A DNA stretch of 58,862 bases from an uncultured Bacteroidales bacterium. GTDB lineage: Bacteria; Bacteroidota; Bacteroidia; Bacteroidales; Bacteroidaceae. Position 1 is the first letter of the stretch, and each line of letters opens with the position of its first letter. The stretch is from positions 1 to 58,862 of the forward strand of contig CACYHN010000017.1 in NCBI GenBank assembly GCA_902774275.1. Direction: 5' to 3'. Made by a program: the position numbers and the translations under genes. Positions 37,884 through 52,900 of the stretch are shown piece after piece. The notes beneath the pieces were generated by a model, which had not been told where the DNA came from, did not search any database, and was given only the letters and a program-made list of their open reading frames with translations.

Positions 37884-37915
37884 ATATAGAGGACTAGAGA
37901 TAGGAGACACAACAT

Positions 37916-40900
37916 ATGAAATATATACGACTTATGAGTACTAGATATAGGTTAACCATTATGATATTACTGGTAGTTCTGCTGGCGGGCGGTAACGTTC
38001 AGGCGGGGGTGACAGTGAAGGGCTCTGTGTTTGGCGGCGGTAATCAGGCCGACGTGAAGATAAACACCACTGTGAACATCAGCGCAGGCCACGTTGGAGG
38101 TAATGTCTATGGTGGCGGTAGCTTGGGCTATGTAGGTACATACACTATTACTAATGACGGCAGAGATTATAATTGGCAGGTAGTGAATGAGACTAAAACT
38201 GGTACTTCTAAAGTCAATATCACCGGTGGTACAATAGGTTCTGACACTGTTCCCGATAAAGGAAATGTATTTGGTGGAGGTAGAGGTTCTGCTAACAATT
38301 TCAAATGCGATTCCGCCATGGTGGACAGCACAAATGTGAGCATCAGTAACGGTACGGTATTTGGTTCTGTATATGGCGGCGGTGAGATAGCACGAGTGGA
38401 GAGAAACACAACAGTAACTATAGGAATTTCACCAGGAACAGATACTACTAAGATTAAAGGCAACGTATTTGGTGGAGGTAAAGGTTTGGTTACACACGGA
38501 TACTCTGCATTGGTACGTGGTAACACTTATGTCACTATTCAGGGTGAAGCTGTGGTGGATAGTTGTGTATATGGCGGCGGTGAGTTAGCTTCAACGGGTA
38601 AATATTCCCTTGACGCTAATAATATGCCGTATTCTTTGGTAAGTGACAACTTGGGAATATGTAGAGTTGACGTTAAAAATAATGCCACAATTAAAGGAAA
38701 CCTGTTTGGTGCCGGAAAGGGACTTGTGCCACGCTCCTACACATACACAGGCACTGATAAGCCAAGACGAATGACTATTTCAGGCGGCAACAGTGTTTGG
38801 GATACCTTAACAACAGACTCCGCCTACCTTAGGTATGTTCAGACTCTGGCCATAGTTACCAGGACTTACGTCACCGTTGACAACAGTGCTAAAGTAAAGG
38901 GTTCCGTTTATGGCGGTAGTGAGAGTGGTTTTGTTCAGCACCATACTGATGTAACAATTCAGGGGAATTCCGTTATCGGTACGTCAAACGCTAACGGTGA
39001 TGTGTTTGGCGGCGGACTTGGTCTGGCATCTTTTGCTGAGGCCGGAAAGGTGAGCGGTAACACCGCTCTGCATATTAACGGCGGCACCGTTTACGGCTCA
39101 GTATATGGCGGTGGTAAGCTAGGATATGTGGGTACATTTACTACTGACGGCAGGAACTATACATGGCAGGAAGTTAATGGTAGCAAAACCGGTATTTGCT
39201 CTATTGAAATAACCGGTGGCACCATAGGTTCAGAAGGCGTATATGGTAAGGGCAATGTATTTGGAGGTGGTCAAGGTCTCGCCAACACGTTCCAGTGTGA
39301 GAAAGCCATGGTTGACAGCACTTATATCAATATCAGTAACGGTAGAGTAAACGGTTCTGTCTATGGCGGCGGTGAGATAGCACGAGTGGAAAGGAATACT
39401 GCTGTAACAATAGGAAACGAATCCGGATCAGATACGACAAGAGTTAAAGGCAATGTATTTGGTGGTGGTAAAGGTTTGGAAACACACGGATACTCAGCTC
39501 TGGTACGTGGTAACCCCATTGTTATCATTCAGGGTGATGCCAAGATTGACAGTTGTGTATATGGCGGCGGTGAGATAGCCTCAGTAGGTAAATATAAAGT
39601 AAAGACTAATGGTGACACAGATGCACCAGACTGGTTGCCTGTAGGAATGCCGTATTCATTGGATAACGGTGGAAAATGTTCTGTCATAATCCGTGGTAAT
39701 GCAGAAATTGGCCCAAATGATATGACCATGACAGCGGCAGGTGGTCCCATATATTCAGGTAATGTATTTGGTGGCGGCAAGGGCGTAATTCCTCATGTCT
39801 ATTCTTACCAAGATACCACAAATATGCCCAGGCGTATGATGGCCTATAGTGCAGAAAATTATAATAATGATAACAAAGATTTTTGGGCATATTCTGATTC
39901 AACCGAGAAAAACGTATGGGAATATTTTAATACAGATTCCCTGTATCTTACGTTCATAGAAACCTTGGCTTTGGCCAAGGAGACTGAGGTTACTGTTGAT
40001 GGAAACGCATTTATCAAGGGTTCAGTCTATGGCGGCAGTGAGAACGGTATTGTAAAACAAAATACTCATGTCATAATTAGGAGCGGTCAGATTGGAGCAG
40101 GATATGATGGAGAACATTCTTTAGGCAGATATAATGATGATGTATTCATAAATCCAGCCCTGATAACAGTAACAGATGGCAATGCTCAAAAAACATGTGC
40201 ATCCTGGACATATACAGACAATGGCTATACCTACGATAAATTTGCAGATGTAATAAATGGTGATTATGCTTACACTGGCATATACTCAAACATACAAGAA
40301 CAACTTTCATCATCTGAAGGCGGCAGGCCTACAGCTACAGATGGTCATACCTTCTATGGTAATATATTTGGAGGTGGATCAGGCTACTTCCCATATGCTC
40401 CGGGCAAGTGGCACCGTGAGGCAGGTAATGTAGGTGGCAATACTCAGGTGGACATAGAGGGCGGTCACATTCTGTCTAGTGTATATGGTGGCAATGAGCA
40501 GACTGATATAGGTTCATATACATGGGATGAAAATAATTCACCAATACCTCACTCTGGCGGTAAGTGTACTGTCAATATGTCGGGAGGAACTATTGGCGTA
40601 CCGCGTACCAAGACACAAATTGAGAACAATCCTGTTATAGGTAATCTGTTCGGAGCCGGAAAGGGCGATAAGCGTGTGCTCTTCAACACCTGGACAAATG
40701 TCATAGAGACTAAGGTTAATATCACTGGCGGTATTGTTTACGGCTCTGTATTTGGTGGTGGAGAGGATGGTCACGTAATGAATAATGACACCGTAATTAT
40801 TACAGAAGCCAGCGGAAAAACCATCACGATAGGTTCTACTGGATTGTCTGGTGCAGATGGTAATGTATATGGCGGAGGTCGTGGTTCTGAGACAGCTCTT

Positions 40901-43900
40901 ACAGCTGGTGTAATAGGCGGAAACATCAGTCTTACCATCAATAGCGGTACAATCAAGGGATCCGTCTATGGCGGTGGCCGTCTGGCATCAGTAGGTACAA
41001 ACTTTGTCAACCCTGGTTATACAGAACTGTATGGAAAGTTACAGGAACCTGCCGCTGATCATGGAAATATCACTATCAACATCAATGGAGGTACTATTGG
41101 CTCGCCAGATACTGACGGCAGCGTCAATGGTAACATTTTTGGTGGTAGTAAAGGAACGGCAGCAAACTCTGAATTAGGTATAGTCAGATCCACTACAATA
41201 AATATGACCGGTGGCACAGCTTATGCCAGCGTATATGGCGGTGGTGCTCTGGGCAACGTAGCTGATGGTGGTACCCATGTCAACCTTACAGGCGGAACCA
41301 TATACGGTTACGCATATGGTGGAGGTCTGGGTCAGATAGGTGATGAATCGGCTGGAACAGACTCCGTAGCAGCTATAGTTGGCGGTGATGTCACCGTAAA
41401 TCTCAACAATGGTGTAGGTGAAACGGAGAAGGGTTGCGTGGTAAGCAAGATATTCGGCGGAAACAACCTATACGGCACACCTAAGGGAAGTATTTACGTT
41501 AACATATACGCTACCCAGCATAAAGATTCTGCCAGTATTTCCGGTAAGAAGGAAGGCATCTATGATATGCTTGCAGTCTATGGTGGCGGTAATCTGGCGG
41601 CATATGAGCCTACCTCAGATACAGCCAGCACTCATGTAACCATTGGAGATTGTCACTTGACAAGTATCCAGCAGGTTTATGGCGGAGGTAATGCCGCATC
41701 AGCTCCGGCTACAAATGTCATTGTAACAGGAACCTTTGAGATTGATGAGGTGTTCGGTGGTGGTAACGGAAAGGACTCTATCATGGTTAATGGAGTCAAG
41801 TGGGAGAATCCGGGCGCTAACGTAGGTTACAAGCAATACGCATTCCATGTAATAGAGAATGGTGATACTACACTTGTTGTCAACAATGACGCAAAGACCA
41901 AGGATGACCGAATAGACAACGATAATTATATTTACGGCACTGGTATAGCCCGCACAGAAATATATGGAGGTAAAATCCATTATGTCTATGGTGGAAGTAA
42001 CAGTCTGGGTAATATCCGTAAGACTGCCATATCAATATATGAGAATCAGGATTTGAGCTGTCCTGTAAAGGTTGACCAGACATACGGTGGCGGTAAGAAT
42101 GCCGATATGGACGGTACCATAGAGATGCATTTTGACTGTCTCCAGGACACCTTGTCTATGATATTCGGTGGAGCCCGTAATGCTGATGTAAACTCTGACA
42201 TAGTGCTTAATATCACTAACGGTTCATACCGCAAGGTGTTTGGCGGAAACAATGAGGGCGGTGCTGTAAATGGATCTATAACCGTAAACATTAATGAGGA
42301 TGGCTGCCAGCCCATCAGGATTGGTGAGTTGTATGGTGGCGGTTATCTGGCCCCCTACTCCATCTACGGCTACAAGACCGACGCATCAGGTAACTACGTA
42401 AAGGATGCTCAGGGAAAACTGATAGTACTTACCAAAGATTCAGATGGCGCTCTGCCCACACCTCATCACAATCCACGCATCAACGTGATTGCGGCAGACT
42501 CAATAGGTGTCATCTATGGCGGCGGATATCAGGCTGTGATGGTAGGAACCCCCTACATCAATGTCAATATGAAAGCTGGCAAAGTCAACGGCGTAACTAA
42601 TCCTATCGGGCACATTGACACCATCTACGGCGGCGGTAACCTGGCCAATGTGATTGGCGACACTCATATTGAGATTGGTACCGGTAAATGGGTTGTCGTC
42701 AATGATGCAGGTGTTGAGGTTGAAGTTGATACTATTACTCGTAATGACGCCAACATCCGTGGTGACATATTTGGTGGTGGTAACAACGCTGACGTAACTG
42801 GAAATACATATATCACAATAGACAACGGCTCTATAGGCGGTAATATCTACGGCGGCGGTAAGATGGGATCTGTGGGTATAATCACTGACTCCATCATACA
42901 CAACGTTGAGAAACCTGCTGACGGTGCATTCTATTCATACGGTTTAAGCTGGCCTTACCAGTTTAACTATGTAGATACAACCGGTATCACCCATATAGAC
43001 ATAACCAATAATACTGCTGTTACAGGTAATGTATTCGGCGGCGGTAAGGGAAAGGCTGCGCAACGTTACGTTGAGGCGCATTTCGGTAACGTAAGGGAGA
43101 CTCACGTAAACATAGGTCAAGACAATAAGAGTAACTCTATGACCATAGGCGGTTCAGTATATGGAGGTGGTGATGACGGTCATGTTTATGATGATGCAAG
43201 AGTTACCATATACGGCGGAACCATAAGCGGAAGTGTTTATGGCGGCGGTAATGGTACCAGCACATACAAGGATTCAATACGAGTGTCCAGTGCGAGTAAG
43301 CCACAAGAAATAGCCTTGTATGACACTCTACAGAACCAGGATATTCACAGTATCACAGCCGGTAAGGTATATGGAAACACATATGTGACCATGTACGATG
43401 GCTTTGTAAACAAGAACATCTATGGCGGCGGTAATCTGGCATCAGTAGGTAAAGGTAATTATGCCGGTGGTACCGATGACTACTCCACAAGCGGATACGG
43501 AGAGTTACCGGCCAAGGTTAACGGGAACGAGAGCACACTCTGGACCGATACACTGTTTACCAAGAGCGGCAAGGCCACGGTCAAGGTTATAGCCGGAACG
43601 GTAGGTGTCAGAAATGACCTGGAGAACAATACAGCCACAGGTAACGTATTCGGTTCCAGCCGAGGTATGGCATCAATTGATGTAGGACAGCGTTCACCGC
43701 GTATCAAGTACGTACCTGACTTCTTCCTGGGTTACGTAAACAACACAGAGGTGGAGATAGGTGACGCCAGCCATTCACCCACAATCTACGGATCCGTTTA
43801 TGGCGGTGGTCAGGACGGTCACGTACGTAACAACACTCACGTCATTATCAGGAACGGAGATATAGGACAGGAAATTGACGGTGAGAGTGCTGATACGCTC

Positions 43901-46900
43901 GCCACACTCCAGTGGCTATCACGCGGTAATGTATTCGGTGCAGGCTCTGGTATTAGCCGTGCCAGCGATAATAATTTCAACTACTCATCAGGTTCTGTAA
44001 CCAATAAGACAATAGTTGATATTTTAGGTGGTACTATCTATCAGAGCGTATATGGTGGCGGTGCATTGGCATCAGTAGGTCCTCCGTTTACCGGAACCCA
44101 GATTGGTCCTAACGGTGCATATGATGAGGACAGCACCAGATCAGTAACCCGCGTAAACATCAAGGGCGGAAAAATAGGAAATACCACCAATTATGCCGCA
44201 GGTTACGGTGGTGATGTATTTGGCGCCAGCCGTGGTAACGCCACACTTGGACTTGACTCTACAAAATTTGCTACCACATTATGGTCAAAAGTTGTAATAG
44301 ACAGCGTTGCCCACATCCTTGGTTCTGTCTATGGAGGTGGCGAAGCTGGTATTGTAAAGCATAGCAGTGAAGTCTATATGAATGCCGGAACTGTAGGTGA
44401 GAACATCTTCGGTGGCGGCCAGAAAGCTATGGTGGGCGGCAATATTGAAGTCAACATAAAAGGCGGAACTGTTACAAAGGATGTTTATGGCGGCGGTGCT
44501 CTTGCCAACACGAACGTAAACATACCATCCCAAAGAGTAAATGGAACATATGGACTTGCACCTATAACAGGAGCTAAACCTACACCTGAAGAAAACAATC
44601 CATACACTTATGTCAACCTTAACGGAGGTACAGTGCTTGGTGACATCTATGGTGGAGGTCTTGGACAGTTGACACCAGATTCTATTGAAGCAAAAGTCTT
44701 TGGCAATGTCACCGTAACCACTACCGGCGGTTCTGCACAAAATGTATTCGGAGGCAACAACCTGAATGGCGCACCTCAGGGTCAAGTGACAGTACATATA
44801 AACGGAACTGCTGCTCCTACCGTAGAGAAACCATTACCAATAGGTAACGTTTACGGTGGCGGTAACCTGGCTGCATACACTTATGCTGATAAGGATCATC
44901 CTCTTACCGTATTAATGGAAGCTGGAACCGTTGACACCATCTTTGGTGGCGGTAACAAAGCTGATGTAGCAGGAAGTGTAGTTGTAACTGTAAGTGGAGG
45001 TAGAGTGGTAAATGACGTCTATGGCGGCGGTGCCCTGGCTAACACAAATACCGCGAACTGGGATTCCATAAGCGGTGGCTGGGCTGACGGTATGTTTGCC
45101 AACGATACCACAAAATACAACACCAAGGTTAATCTGAAAGGAGGTATTATAGGAAATGCTTATGGTGGTGCACTTGGTGATACTCTTAATCCGGCGTTTG
45201 TCTTTGGCGATGTTATAGTAATTTTGGATGGAGCCTCATTACCGGCAGACACAGACCGTGTTGAATATGATACTGTATCAGACAACAGAATTGTTATACT
45301 CAAACGAGGCAGTGTGTTTGGCTGTAACAACATCAACGGAACACCTAAGGGTAAAGTTGAAGTTAATGTTTTAAGTACAAGCAACTCATCCGGAAGAGAT
45401 ACTAAAGATACAAATAACAAAATGTCTGACAGATTCATTTACTACTACGATGAAAACGGAAGACATGATTATATTGATGTGGCAAAAGTCTTTGGCGGTG
45501 GTAATGCTGCTGATTATGAACCTGTCACTAACCAAGCTCCTAAGGTTATTGTAGATGGATGTAGCGATGTAAGTGTTGGTTATGTCTATGGCGGTGGCAA
45601 TGCAGCTGCAGTTCCGGCTACCGATGTTGAAGTTAAGGGTGCATACTATTTACGATATGTATTTGGAGGAGGTTTCGGAGCCGGTTCAGACAATAAGGGT
45701 GCTAATGTTGGATACAAGTCATTCCCGCTTGATACTACGTCTTTGAATAAGAGCGCATATCTTTATGGCACAGGGAGTGGCATAGGTACAACTTCTGTCA
45801 AACTGGCCGGTGGTTACATTGACAATGTATTTGGAGGCAGTGATACCAAGGGTGAGATTAGTGATTCTGTGTCTATTATTGCAAAAGAAGAGTCACTTTA
45901 TGGCTGCCCGTTGAAGGTAGGTAGCCTATATGGTGGCGGCAGAAAAGCCACGATGAACACTAATATCATCACACAGATTGATTGCCCGTCAGGCAATATC
46001 GCAAATGTTTATGGTGGTTCTGAAATGGCCGATATCAATGGTAATGTAACATTGAACATTCTTGCCGGTGAGTTTGATGAGGTATTCGGCGGTAACAGAA
46101 TGTCAGGTAACATAAGCGGCTATATTACTGTAAACATAGAGGAGACTGAATACGGTTGCCAGCCCATCATTATTGGAACGTTATATGGAGGATGTGATCT
46201 GGCTCCTTATCAAGGCAGTGCCAATGATGAGGGATATAACATAACAGTGAATGCAAAAGCCTTCACCAGAATAGGTGAAATTTATGGTGGCAGCAAGGGA
46301 GACTCTGCGACAGTAAGAGGCAACACTATAGTTAACATCAATCAGGTTAAGGGTTTCTGGGCTGACAGCATATACAACGATGTTTATATTCCTGACTCCA
46401 TTGGGCGCATAGGCAATGTATTTGGCGGCGGTGATAGAGGTAAGGTTGAAGGTAACACAGTTATAAATATATGTACGGTAGATTCAGTTGGCTTTATTAC
46501 AGAACCTACCCATCTTAGAGAGGATCCGGGAACGGAATTACCCACGGATGCAACAGGTTTATATCTTGTGCCAGTGGCAGGTGCCCGCATAACAGGTAAT
46601 GTATATGGCGGTGGTAACTTGGCTGATGTAACAGGTAATACCTATGTAAATATCGGTTCCAAGGAAGGAACTGGTGATACCTATACGAGCGTAACATTTG
46701 CGCCAAGCACCCCTGGAATAACTATAGGCGGTAACGTATTTGGAGGCGGAAAAGGCATAGCCGACGATTTCTTCTGTGCCAAGGCCATGGTGGGTGTTGA
46801 TGGTGCCGGAGCAAAAGATGAGAATAAAGATGGAATTCCTGATGATCCGGATGGTGGAACAAGTGTCATCATCGGTAACGGTACAATAAATGGTACTGTA

Positions 46901-49900
46901 TATGGCGGCGGTGAAATAGGCCGAGTAGAAAAGAACTCAAAGGTGATTGTTGGATTCGGTGAAGGCGGAACAAACACAAGTGCACCGGTTATTAAAGGTA
47001 ACTTGTTTGGTGCAGGTAAAGGCGTGACTACACATGGATACTCAGCTTTACTGCGTGGTAATCCTACTGTTATAGTTCAAGGCGATGCCAAGGTTAATGG
47101 CAGTGTTTATGGCGGTGGTGAGATAGCCTCTGTGGCTAGGTATAAGCTCGTTAACGGATTACCTGTTGCACTGGCCAACAACTGGAGCGGTAAATGTATT
47201 GTCAAGATACAAGGCCATGCCGTGATAGGTCCCGATGAACCAATGCAAATGACAGCAGAGGGAGGTCCTGATGATGCAGGACACGTCTTTGGCGCCGGTA
47301 AGGGAACTCTGCCTGGTGATTCTTTATTTGGAATAAAGGCCAATAGCCCTAAGCGCATGATGCGTTATGCTGACACCGTATATACCAGTGCCAATAGAGC
47401 AAACTGGGATTATGCAGATTCAGCACACGTAAATGTTTGGGAGTATTATCTTTCTGATAATGAAGCATATCATACATTCATTCAATCACTGGCCTTATCC
47501 AGCCAGACTGATGTCACTATTGGCGGAAGAGCTTTTGTCAAGGGTTCCGTTTATGGTGGCAGTATGGATGGTATTGTTCAGTACGACACCAAAGTAACTA
47601 TAGCGGATAGTTGTCAGATCGGATGCGGTGAAGGAAAGACAGTGCCTTATTCTTCCAGTGATTGGGAAAGTGAAAATCCTGCTAACTTTACTGAATGTGC
47701 ACATTGGCTATACGAATACCCATATGCACCATTTGACCTTTATAAAGACTCAGACAGCGACGGTCAACCTGATGCAGCTACTAACGGTTACACATTCTAC
47801 GGCAACGTATTTGGAGGCGGTAGCGGTTACTACCCATACAAGCGGCGTGCTCAGCACGAGCTTGACTCATTACAAAGCCTGGATCCAGGTTATGCGGATG
47901 GAATCTGGCACCGTTCCGCCGGTCTGGTAAGAGGAAATACGGTTGTTAACATAACAGGCGGACATATCCTTACCAATGTTTATGGTGGAAATGAGCAGAC
48001 TGATGTTGAAGGCAACTGTACCATCAACATGAGTGGCGGTACTGTGGGTGTACCACGTACTGTAGCACAAGCACAAGCTCATCCTGTCACTTGCTACGTA
48101 TTCGGTGCAGGTAAGGGTGACCCGCGTATAAACTTCAACACCTGGACAAATGTAGATAGTGTCACTATAAACATAACCGGCGGCAGAATCTATGGTTCCG
48201 TATTTGGTGGCGGTGAAGATGGACACGTACTGAGTGATGTGAAGTTAACCATCAATGAGGATAGTGCCACTACTAAGATTGGTACTACCGGAACATCATA
48301 TGTGGATGGTAACGTATTCGGCGGCGGTCGTGGTTTCAGTGGTGATGCTCAGACAGCCGGTACCGTAGGTGGTAACATCGAGGTTAACATTGAGGCAGGA
48401 ACCATGTTGGGTAGCGTTTACGGTGGTGGCCGACTGGCATCTGTGGGCACTCTGTTCACAGCTCCGGAGGATCCTAACTACGGTAACTTTGTTGAAGATG
48501 ACAGTATTGGAACATACGGACACATAACTGTCAATATCAGCGGAGGTACCATTGGTAATGATCTTGAAAACCATTTTTATGAGATCCAGATTGACACCCT
48601 TGGCAAAACAACAGCTCAAATAGAACATGCCAAGAAAGAATCACTCATGACAAAACAGTCCGATGACAAAATTCCTAATACCGTTTTTGAACTATATGAC
48701 TCTGTTAAAACAACAGGAAACAACAACTTGTTAACTTACAAGTACCGCACTGCCCATACTACTGGCGGTAACGTATTTGGCGGATCCATGGGACGTCTTG
48801 ACCTTCTTAATGGTGGCCGCAACCCCATTTGGCCCAAGATGGCTCAAGTTAAGACCACGGATGTAAACATATCCGGAGATGCAGTAATTAAGAGCAACGT
48901 TTATGGCGGCAGTGAATTAGGAACCGTTCGTGACAGTACACATATAAACATCTTTGGCGGTACAATTAAACGCGATGTCTATGGTGGCGGTTACGGTAGT
49001 GAAGATACGCTCTACACCATCTTTACCGCAAAAGAAGCAGTTCCAAACTCACCCGGTACTTATATTCCTCATACATATGCTTTCAAACCAATGCAGTTTG
49101 CAGGGTGCGTAGGCATCAGGACACGCATTAATATCACTGGCGGATATATTTGGAAGAGCGTATATGGTGGTGGTGAAATGGCATCAGTTGGTATAATAAA
49201 TTGCCTTGTTGACTCAACAACATCAGCACCTGGTAAAGACATAATAGTGGTAGGCAAGAGTAATAGCCAATACTATATTTACAGTGGCATGACCAAACAC
49301 TGGGATGATGCTACAACATTTGCCCTGAGTTGGCCCTATTATTTCAATTATATGCCAGGTTTTGACGGTGAAACGTATATCAATATAACCGGCGGACGTA
49401 TAGGTGCAAAAGAAGGTAGTGATGCAAACTCTTTAATAGAAATAGATGAAGATTTCGGCGATGTGTATGGTGGCGGCAAGGGTATTGCCGGTGACTTCAA
49501 TGACTACATCTTCTGCGCAAATGTTGGTTCGACAGAAATTTATATAGACTACAAACCTGGCAACAATAATGTATTCGATCCTGCAACTGGCAACAACACA
49601 TCTACCGGTAACTATATAACAGGAGCCGTCTATGGCGGTGCAGAAAACGGTCATGTAATGGACAGTACCTATATCATACTTAAAAATGGTTTGATAGGTC
49701 ACGCTCTCTACGGAGGCGGTAGCGGTAAGGGACAGTTCACCACAAGACTGCTCAAGATTGGTGCTACTGAGAATTCTCAAAATGACGATGATTATTATAC
49801 CCGCAGCATATACAGTATCACAGCCGGTAGGGTATTCGGTAACACCAGAATTGACATGAGTGGTGGTTATGTTGTACGCAATATCTATGGTGGCGGTACA

Positions 49901-52900
49901 TTTGGCTCTGTAGGTAAAGGCAACTATGCCGGCGCAAAGGATGACTATTCATATTATGAAGCAAGCAACATGACTTATAACGGCTATGGCGAAGCTCTTC
50001 TTGACTACTCACTTTGGAGTAACGACAATAAGTTCAGCCAAGCCTTCCTGAGCAGCGGTATATGCACTGTAAATATCACCGGTGGTACGGTTGGTTATAT
50101 TAAAGACTCACATTCAACAAAAGATGGCTTACCATACGGTAATGTATTCGGAGGCTGTCGCGGTGCATCTGCTCCTAACATTACGGAGACGCCACGTTAT
50201 CTATACGCCCCTGAGGCTTTCTTGGGATATGCAAATGAAACACATGTCACCATAGGAACACCAGGACAAAGCAGCAATAACGCAGGTCAAGCGGGCAATG
50301 CTCCTAGAATATATGGTTCCGTATATGGTGGCGGTCAGGATGGTCACGTACGCAGGGATGCCACTGTAACAATCTACAGCGGTGTAATAGGAAGTACCTT
50401 TATTGCGGATTCTCTCAATGATGATATGTGGCTGCACAGCGGAAACGTCTATGGCGCAGGCTCCGGTATAGGTAAGTACAAGTATGACTTTAACTACGAT
50501 GATGACTACGATGATAATGGTCAAGACGCTGATCATACTGTACAATATCATGACAATAATATCAAGGAAGAGGACTACAGTACCTCTGCCGGTTCTGTAA
50601 CCAGATACACAAAGGTTGAAATCCAGGGAGGTATAATACACCGTAATGTATATGGCGGCGGTTCTCTGGCCAGTATCGGCGCACCAAAATTCCCGATAGA
50701 AAGAACAGACGGTGACACGGTATCCCGCAATGAGGTAATCATATCAGGTGGTCAGATTGGCGATGTAGAAAGCCATCACAACAGCAATCACGAATATGGT
50801 GGTAACGTTTTCGGAGCAAGCCGCGGTCAGGAAGGTTTAGGTGAACGCTATTCTTCATCTGTCAGTACCAGCGTCCAGATCTCTGATACTGCAAGAATAA
50901 CCGGCAATGTGTATGGCGGTGGAGAGCTAGGTGCTGTGAAGCAGGGAGTTGATGTGAACATAAGCGGAGGCACCATAAATCATGACGTATATGGTGGCGG
51001 TTCTCTGGCCAGCACTAACACATCAGTAACTACGGAATCTGGTAAAAACATATACCCCACCACTACCGTAAACATTACCGGCGGTAGAATGCACAATGTC
51101 TATGGCGGTGGTCTGGGAAGCCTCAAACTTAATGCTAATGATTCCATCATATCAGATGTTGAAGCTTTCTCAGGTAATGTAATCGTTAATCTGAACAGTC
51201 ACTATGCTGAAGCTGACACTGTAGGTGCTATTGTTGACAGCATATTCGGTGCAAACAACCTGAATGGAACACCTCTGGGTCATATCAAGGTTCATGTATT
51301 CGCTACACAGAATGCATCAAAGGCTTCAATTGAGCAAAAGTATCCCAAACGTCCTGTTATGGGAGAGAAGGACCATGAGAATGAAACTCCACAGGCCTTC
51401 CTGCAACGGCTTATTGACTCACTAACGGTTTCCACTACCCCCACAGTCACCTATGTTGATAAGGTTGATTCACAGGTTCTGGCCAATGCACAGTCTATCC
51501 ATAATAAATATGTTGACTCTATAGCAATCACTAACTTCCCGCAAGCCAAGAAAGACAGCTTGCTTAAAATAATGAATGACTCCATCAATGCAGTACAGCA
51601 GCAATATGCCCGCCTGTATGATGTTGCAGTTGTGTTTGGCGGCGGTAACCTGGCTCCGTACATACCTGCCAACGTTGATTCTGCCGAGGTCATCATTGAC
51701 GGTTGCGGTGCTACCAGCATATGTCAGGTTTATGGTGGAGGTAATGCCGCATCAGTACCATCTACATACGTAGTAGTGAACGGTACTTATGAGATTGATG
51801 AAGTGTTCGGTGGAGGTAACGGTAATGATCCCTACGTGCTGTTAGGTAATAGATATGATAACCCCGGCGCCAACGTAGGTTACTATAACTATACGCACTT
51901 TGTCAAGGATAACACTACCGGCATATTTAAGCCTGTTGATAATCCTAATGCAGCAACCCGTGAACAAAGAACACAATATTATAGTTATGCCAAAGGCAGT
52001 GGTATAGCTACCACACAAATCCGTGGCGGTAAGGTTCACACCGTATATGGCGGCAGTAACGAGAAGGGTAACATCCGTACTACTGCATTGTCTGTATATG
52101 ACAACGCCATTGATGACTGCCCAATTGAAGTTGATGAAACCTACGGTGGAGGTAAGAATGCTTCCATGGATGGTAAGATTGTGATATCACTGGATTGCGT
52201 CAAGGATATGGATGTGATGTTTGGCGGTGCCATGAATGCTGACATTAATAATGACATCATACTCAACGTTACAAACGGTACATTCAAGAAAGTATTTGGA
52301 GGTAACAATGAAGGTGGAGCCATTAACGGTTCTATCACTATCAACATTGAAGAGAAGGGTTGTCAGCCTATTGTAATTGATGAGTTGTACGGCGGTGGTT
52401 ATCTGGCCCCCTACTCTATCTACGGATATGAGAAAAACGCCACCACCGGTAAATACAATTATTACCAGGTTGATGAAGATAACCAGTTCATCAAGGTGAA
52501 TGGTCATTATGTACTTGGTGACAGCATTAACGGTAAACTGATGCCTCTGGATTCCCTCCCTGACGGTTCACAGATGAAACCATCAAATGATCCTCGCATC
52601 AACATCATATCTGCTACCCGCATAGGTGACATTTATGGCGGCGGCTACAAGGCCAAGATGGTAGGAAGCCCTCACATCAATGTCAATATGCAGGAAGGTA
52701 AGATAGATATTAAGAAGAAGATAGATTGTGTTATAGAAGAAGATACCATATATAAGTATGTTGATGTCTTTAACCGTACATATCAACGTTCAGACCTTGA
52801 TACAGAGATTGTGAATGGAGATTCAACATTCTATTCAACCATAGCACTAGGTACACTGGGTAATATCTATGGCGGCGGCTTCGAGGCCGACGTGGTAGGT

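Noticed and set aside
32049-37915. The idea that the 1700, 1888 and 6442 frames are one gene broken by frameshifts.
   Set aside because: Each of the later frames begins with its own signal peptide, the 1700 and 1888 proteins end at aligned positions, and no continuous solenoid coding is found across the gaps in another frame.
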